Source: Bauldia sp. (GTDB lineage: Bacteria > Pseudomonadota > Alphaproteobacteria > Rhizobiales > Kaistiaceae). Taken from it: a stretch of DNA of 7,118 bases. The DNA is taken from NCBI GenBank assembly GCA_020442095.1, contig JAGRKY010000030.1, positions 9,980 to 17,097 on the forward strand. The letters run 5' to 3'. Both the position numbers and the translations under genes were made by a program. Below are positions 5,951 to 7,118 of the stretch, piece after piece; positions within the stretch are counted from its first letter, which is position 1, and each line of letters begins with the position of its first letter. Under the pieces are notes generated by a model. The model saw nothing but the letters and a program-made list of their open reading frames with translations. It searched no databases and was not told where the DNA came from.

Positions 5951-6094
5951 GTTTCATGTCGCAATGAAACCTTGTGTGAACCGAATTCGTTCATATCTAA
6001 TCAAGACGAGTGTGATTGAGTTCACTGCACAAGGTGGCGATCAACGCCATAGTGAAGTCAAAGGGCGATCAGAAGCCCAACAGGGTTTGGTGTC
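5951..6094 (+). other. Inverted-repeat-rich intergenic leader, possible structured RNA
   Basis: This stretch is less GC-rich than its surroundings and holds several pairings. GTTTCAT (5951-5957) pairs perfectly with ATGAAAC (5964-5970). CCTTGTGTGAA (5970-5980) pairs with TTCA and CACAAGG (6021-6034) with a 3-nt bulge, and encloses CTAATCA / TGATTgAG (5997-6020). GGCG/CGCC (6036-6048) and GGGC/GCCC (6063-6077) form two small hairpins that share a direct repeat, GGCGATCA (6036-6043 and 6064-6071). A second segment, GTGAA at 6052-6056, can compete for TTCAC at 6021-6025. It may be a 5' leader of the following ORF, a small RNA, or an operator region. No known RNA family was recognised. Confidence 0.35.
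5972..5999 (+). promoter_or_regulatory. Weak sigma-70-like promoter candidate
   Basis: TTGTGT (5972-5977) and TATCTA (5994-5999) are separated by 16 nt and lie about 95 nt before the 64-residue ORF. The match to consensus is partial, and the same bases take part in the inverted repeats described for the leader, so this is only a candidate. Confidence 0.2.
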
Positions 6095-6289
6095 ATGAGC
6101 TACAGGATTCCGATCCGGCCGACAGCGGTACTGTCCGAAGATGGCATTTGGGACCTTGCCCCGGTCCCGGCCGAGCGGGTGGTGCGGTTTGCAGACACGC
6201 CGGTCAGCTTCGTTGCTGAAACCGACGCGATCCGCCTCAAGACGGCCGACGAAACTTCGTTCCGTCCGAAAGGACGTATCTGTCACTGA
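6095..6289 (+). CDS. Hypothetical 64-residue protein
   Basis: Begins MSYRIPIRPTAVLSEDGIWD and ends PKGRICH. It has no signal peptide, membrane helix or recognised motif. In its favour, most third codon positions are G or C, AGGG lies about 12 nt before the ATG, and it occupies a gap otherwise without genes. Against it, the ribosome binding site is poor, the composition is unremarkable, and the C-terminal codons overlap a small GAAA-loop hairpin (6263-6276). An opposite-strand reading frame over the same bases looks less protein-like. It may be a real short gene, a remnant, or chance; function is unknown. Confidence 0.35.
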   Translation: MSYRIPIRPTAVLSEDGIWDLAPVPAERVVRFADTPVSFVAETDAIRLKTADETSFRPKGRICH

Positions 6290-6326
6290 GCGGCTTTGCC
6301 CCCCCACCCCCGACCTCCAAAGCTGC
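6290..6326 (+). other. Hairpin with C-rich loop after the 64-residue ORF
   Basis: GCGGCTTTG (6290-6298) pairs with CAAAGCTGC (6318-6326) in nine pairs, including one G-U. This leaves a 19-nt loop that is almost all C and ends GACCTC. The G-U pair favours folding of the plus-strand RNA over the minus. The loop and the base just after it contain ACCTCC, which is complementary to Shine-Dalgarno sequences. The hairpin starts immediately after the ORF stop and lies just before the terminator hairpin at 6336. It is either a 3'UTR element or part of a small RNA. Confidence 0.35.
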
Positions 6327-6335
6327 CAGTTGAAA

Positions 6336-6367
6336 GAACGGCCCCGTGCGCCCCCGCGGGGCCGTTC
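6336..6367 (-). terminator. Intrinsic terminator of leuC-MOSC, possibly bidirectional
   Basis: A perfect 11-bp stem, GAACGGCCCCG with CGGGGCCGTTC, surrounds a 10-nt loop. Read on the minus strand it lies 43 nt after the MOSC stop and is followed by TTTCAACTGG, giving a short U-rich tail. On the plus strand it is followed by GCATTTCC, so it may also end the transcript of the 64-residue ORF. Confidence 0.8.
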
Positions 6368-6410
6368 GCATTTCCGGTCCCTTCCGGATCGGCGTAGCCA
6401 CTCAGAAGGC

Positions 6411-6971
6411 CTAGACGCGCTCCAGCGGGCGCCAGGGCCGTTCGGGAAGCGTCAGAACGATCCCGTCCCCGAGGCTCACCTCGCCGCCCGTCACGACAAT
6501 TCCCATCACGCCCGCCTTGCGAACGAGATTGCCTGCCACATCGCGTCCAAGCACGGCAGCCAGCAGTCCGGGCCGGAAGTCCTCGATCTGATGGCAGGGA
6601 TTGCGAAGGCCGGTGATCTCGACCACGGCCGAGGCTCCGAGCCTGAGCCGCGCCCCGACCGGCAACCCGAGCAGATCGATACCGACGGTCGTGACGTTCT
6701 CCCCCATCGCGCCCGGCTCTACGATGAATCCCTGACCGCGCAGTTCGTCGAAGAGCTCGGCATGGATCAGATGGACCTGCCGGAGGTTCGGCTGGGACGG
6801 GTCCTTGGCGACGCGCGAGCGATGGCGGACCGTCGCGCCGCAATGGGCATCGCCTTCGACGCCGAGACCAGCGAGCAGCCGGACGGACGCGACGTTCGGC
6901 TTGCTGAAAGTATGGGCGGGGCTGCGGCTGACCGCCTTGACGAAGGCAGTGGCCGCGGCCCCCTCACCCAT
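6411..6971 (-). CDS. MOSC-domain protein
   Basis: Protein of 186 residues that is a stand-alone MOSC domain, the C-terminal fold of molybdenum-cofactor sulfurases. Characteristic segments are AVSRSPAHTFSK at 13-24, LLAGLGVEGDAH at 32-43, RHRSRV at 49-54, LRQVHLIHAELFDEL at 63-77, PGAMGENVTT at 86-95, and ITGLRNPC at 119-126, with the conserved C126 that MOSC proteins use to carry sulfur or metal-cofactor groups. The C-terminal block AGVMGIVVTGGEVSLGD closes the barrel. Related proteins (YiiM/YcbX type) handle sulfur or N-hydroxylated compounds; the substrate here is unknown. The ATG is 1 nt after the leuC stop, with AGGG in the leuC end 5 nt before it, so translation is probably coupled to leuC. 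There is no obvious biochemical link to leucine synthesis. Confidence 0.9.
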   Translation of the reverse strand: MGEGAAATAFVKAVSRSPAHTFSKPNVASVRLLAGLGVEGDAHCGATVRHRSRVAKDPSQPNLRQVHLIHAELFDELRGQGFIVEPGAMGENVTTVGIDLLGLPVGARLRLGASAVVEITGLRNPCHQIEDFRPGLLAAVLGRDVAGNLVRKAGVMGIVVTGGEVSLGDGIVLTLPERPWRPLERV

Positions 6972-6972
6972 C

Positions 6973-7118
6973 TCAGCCCTGGTCCCACTCCCGCACGTCG
7001 ACGAAACGGCCGGCGATCGCCGCGGCCGCCGCCATCGCCGGCGAGACCAGGTGGGTCCGGCCCTTGAAGCCCTGACGCCCCTCGAAGTTGCGGTTCGAGG
7101 TCGAGGCGCAGCGCTCGC
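6973..7118 (-). CDS. leuC: 3-isopropylmalate dehydratase large subunit, C-terminal fragment
   Basis: Partial gene entering from the right edge; 47 residues and a TGA stop at 6975-6973 are visible. The sequence [19 protein letters not shown], followed by [17 protein letters not shown] and [10 protein letters not shown], is the typical LeuC C-terminus. The [13 protein letters not shown] block is the aconitase-superfamily signature with substrate-contacting arginines; the iron-sulfur cysteines lie upstream of the window. The full-length protein is normally about 470 residues. It forms isopropylmalate isomerase with LeuD. It heads a short operon with the MOSC gene that ends at the hairpin at 6336-6367, so leuD at the left edge must be transcribed separately. 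Confidence 0.95.
   Translation of the reverse strand, partial: ERCASTSNRNFEGRQGFKGRTHLVSPAMAAAAAIAGRFVDVREWDQG

Noticed and set aside
5978..5992. GAAC-N7-GTTC resembling an alphaproteobacterial LexA box
   Set aside because: The alphaproteobacterial SOS box is a direct repeat GTTC-N7-GTTC; here the halves are inverted, and no SOS gene follows.
6041..6307. Minus-strand open frame of 88 codons opposite the 64-residue ORF
   Set aside because: It has no ribosome binding site, domain or sensible composition, and it covers the structured leader; the plus frame has better codon use.
6141..7067. Plus-strand open frame of 308 codons
   Set aside because: It runs through the C-rich hairpin, the terminator and antisense to the well-supported MOSC gene; the product is Arg/Pro-rich with no domain.
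1..7118. tRNA, rRNA, CRISPR arrays, insertion sequences or attachment sites
   Set aside because: None seen: no cloverleaf-like sequence, no regularly spaced identical DNA repeats, and no transposase or integrase reading frame.

Overview
The window is high-GC DNA whose two ends carry leucine-biosynthesis genes on the minus strand. The right edge holds the last 47 residues of LeuC (isopropylmalate isomerase large subunit) and the left edge the first 24 residues of LeuD (small subunit). Codon use, the separated leuC...leuD order and the kinds of accessory genes suggest an alphaproteobacterium, probably Hyphomicrobiales (Rhizobiales). That is an inference; no rRNA or other marker is present.

The 6.9 kb between leuC and leuD holds four units. 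(1) leuC is followed after 1 nt by a MOSC-domain gene, and the pair ends at a strong hairpin terminator (6336-6367). (2) On the plus strand, a weak 64-residue ORF (6095-6289) lies between a leader rich in inverted repeats (5951-6094) and a hairpin with a C-rich loop. Further left is a clear small secreted Pro/Tyr-rich protein (5577-5888) with its own terminator. (3) A minus-strand operon (5424 to 3659) encodes a GNAT acetyltransferase, a three-helix membrane protein with a Popeye-like cyclic-nucleotide-binding domain, a 47-residue single-span membrane protein starting with GTG, and a minimal zincin metallopeptidase. The last three genes are joined by 4-nt GTGA and ATGA stop/start overlaps. (4) A 1140-residue TIR-transmembrane-TPR protein (232-3654) runs convergently into that operon with only 4 nt between the two stop codons.

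The most interesting content is the TIR-TM-TPR giant and the Popeye-small TM-zincin cassette. The giant protein has about 13 TPR-like units in strict 48-residue phase. Charge distribution predicts that these repeats lie outside the cytoplasm and the TIR domain inside. The usual NADase glutamate of TIR domains is not visible. The operon pairs a membrane nucleotide sensor with a tiny membrane protein and a protease. A functional link between the operon and the TIR protein is not shown by the sequence; they are only convergent neighbours.
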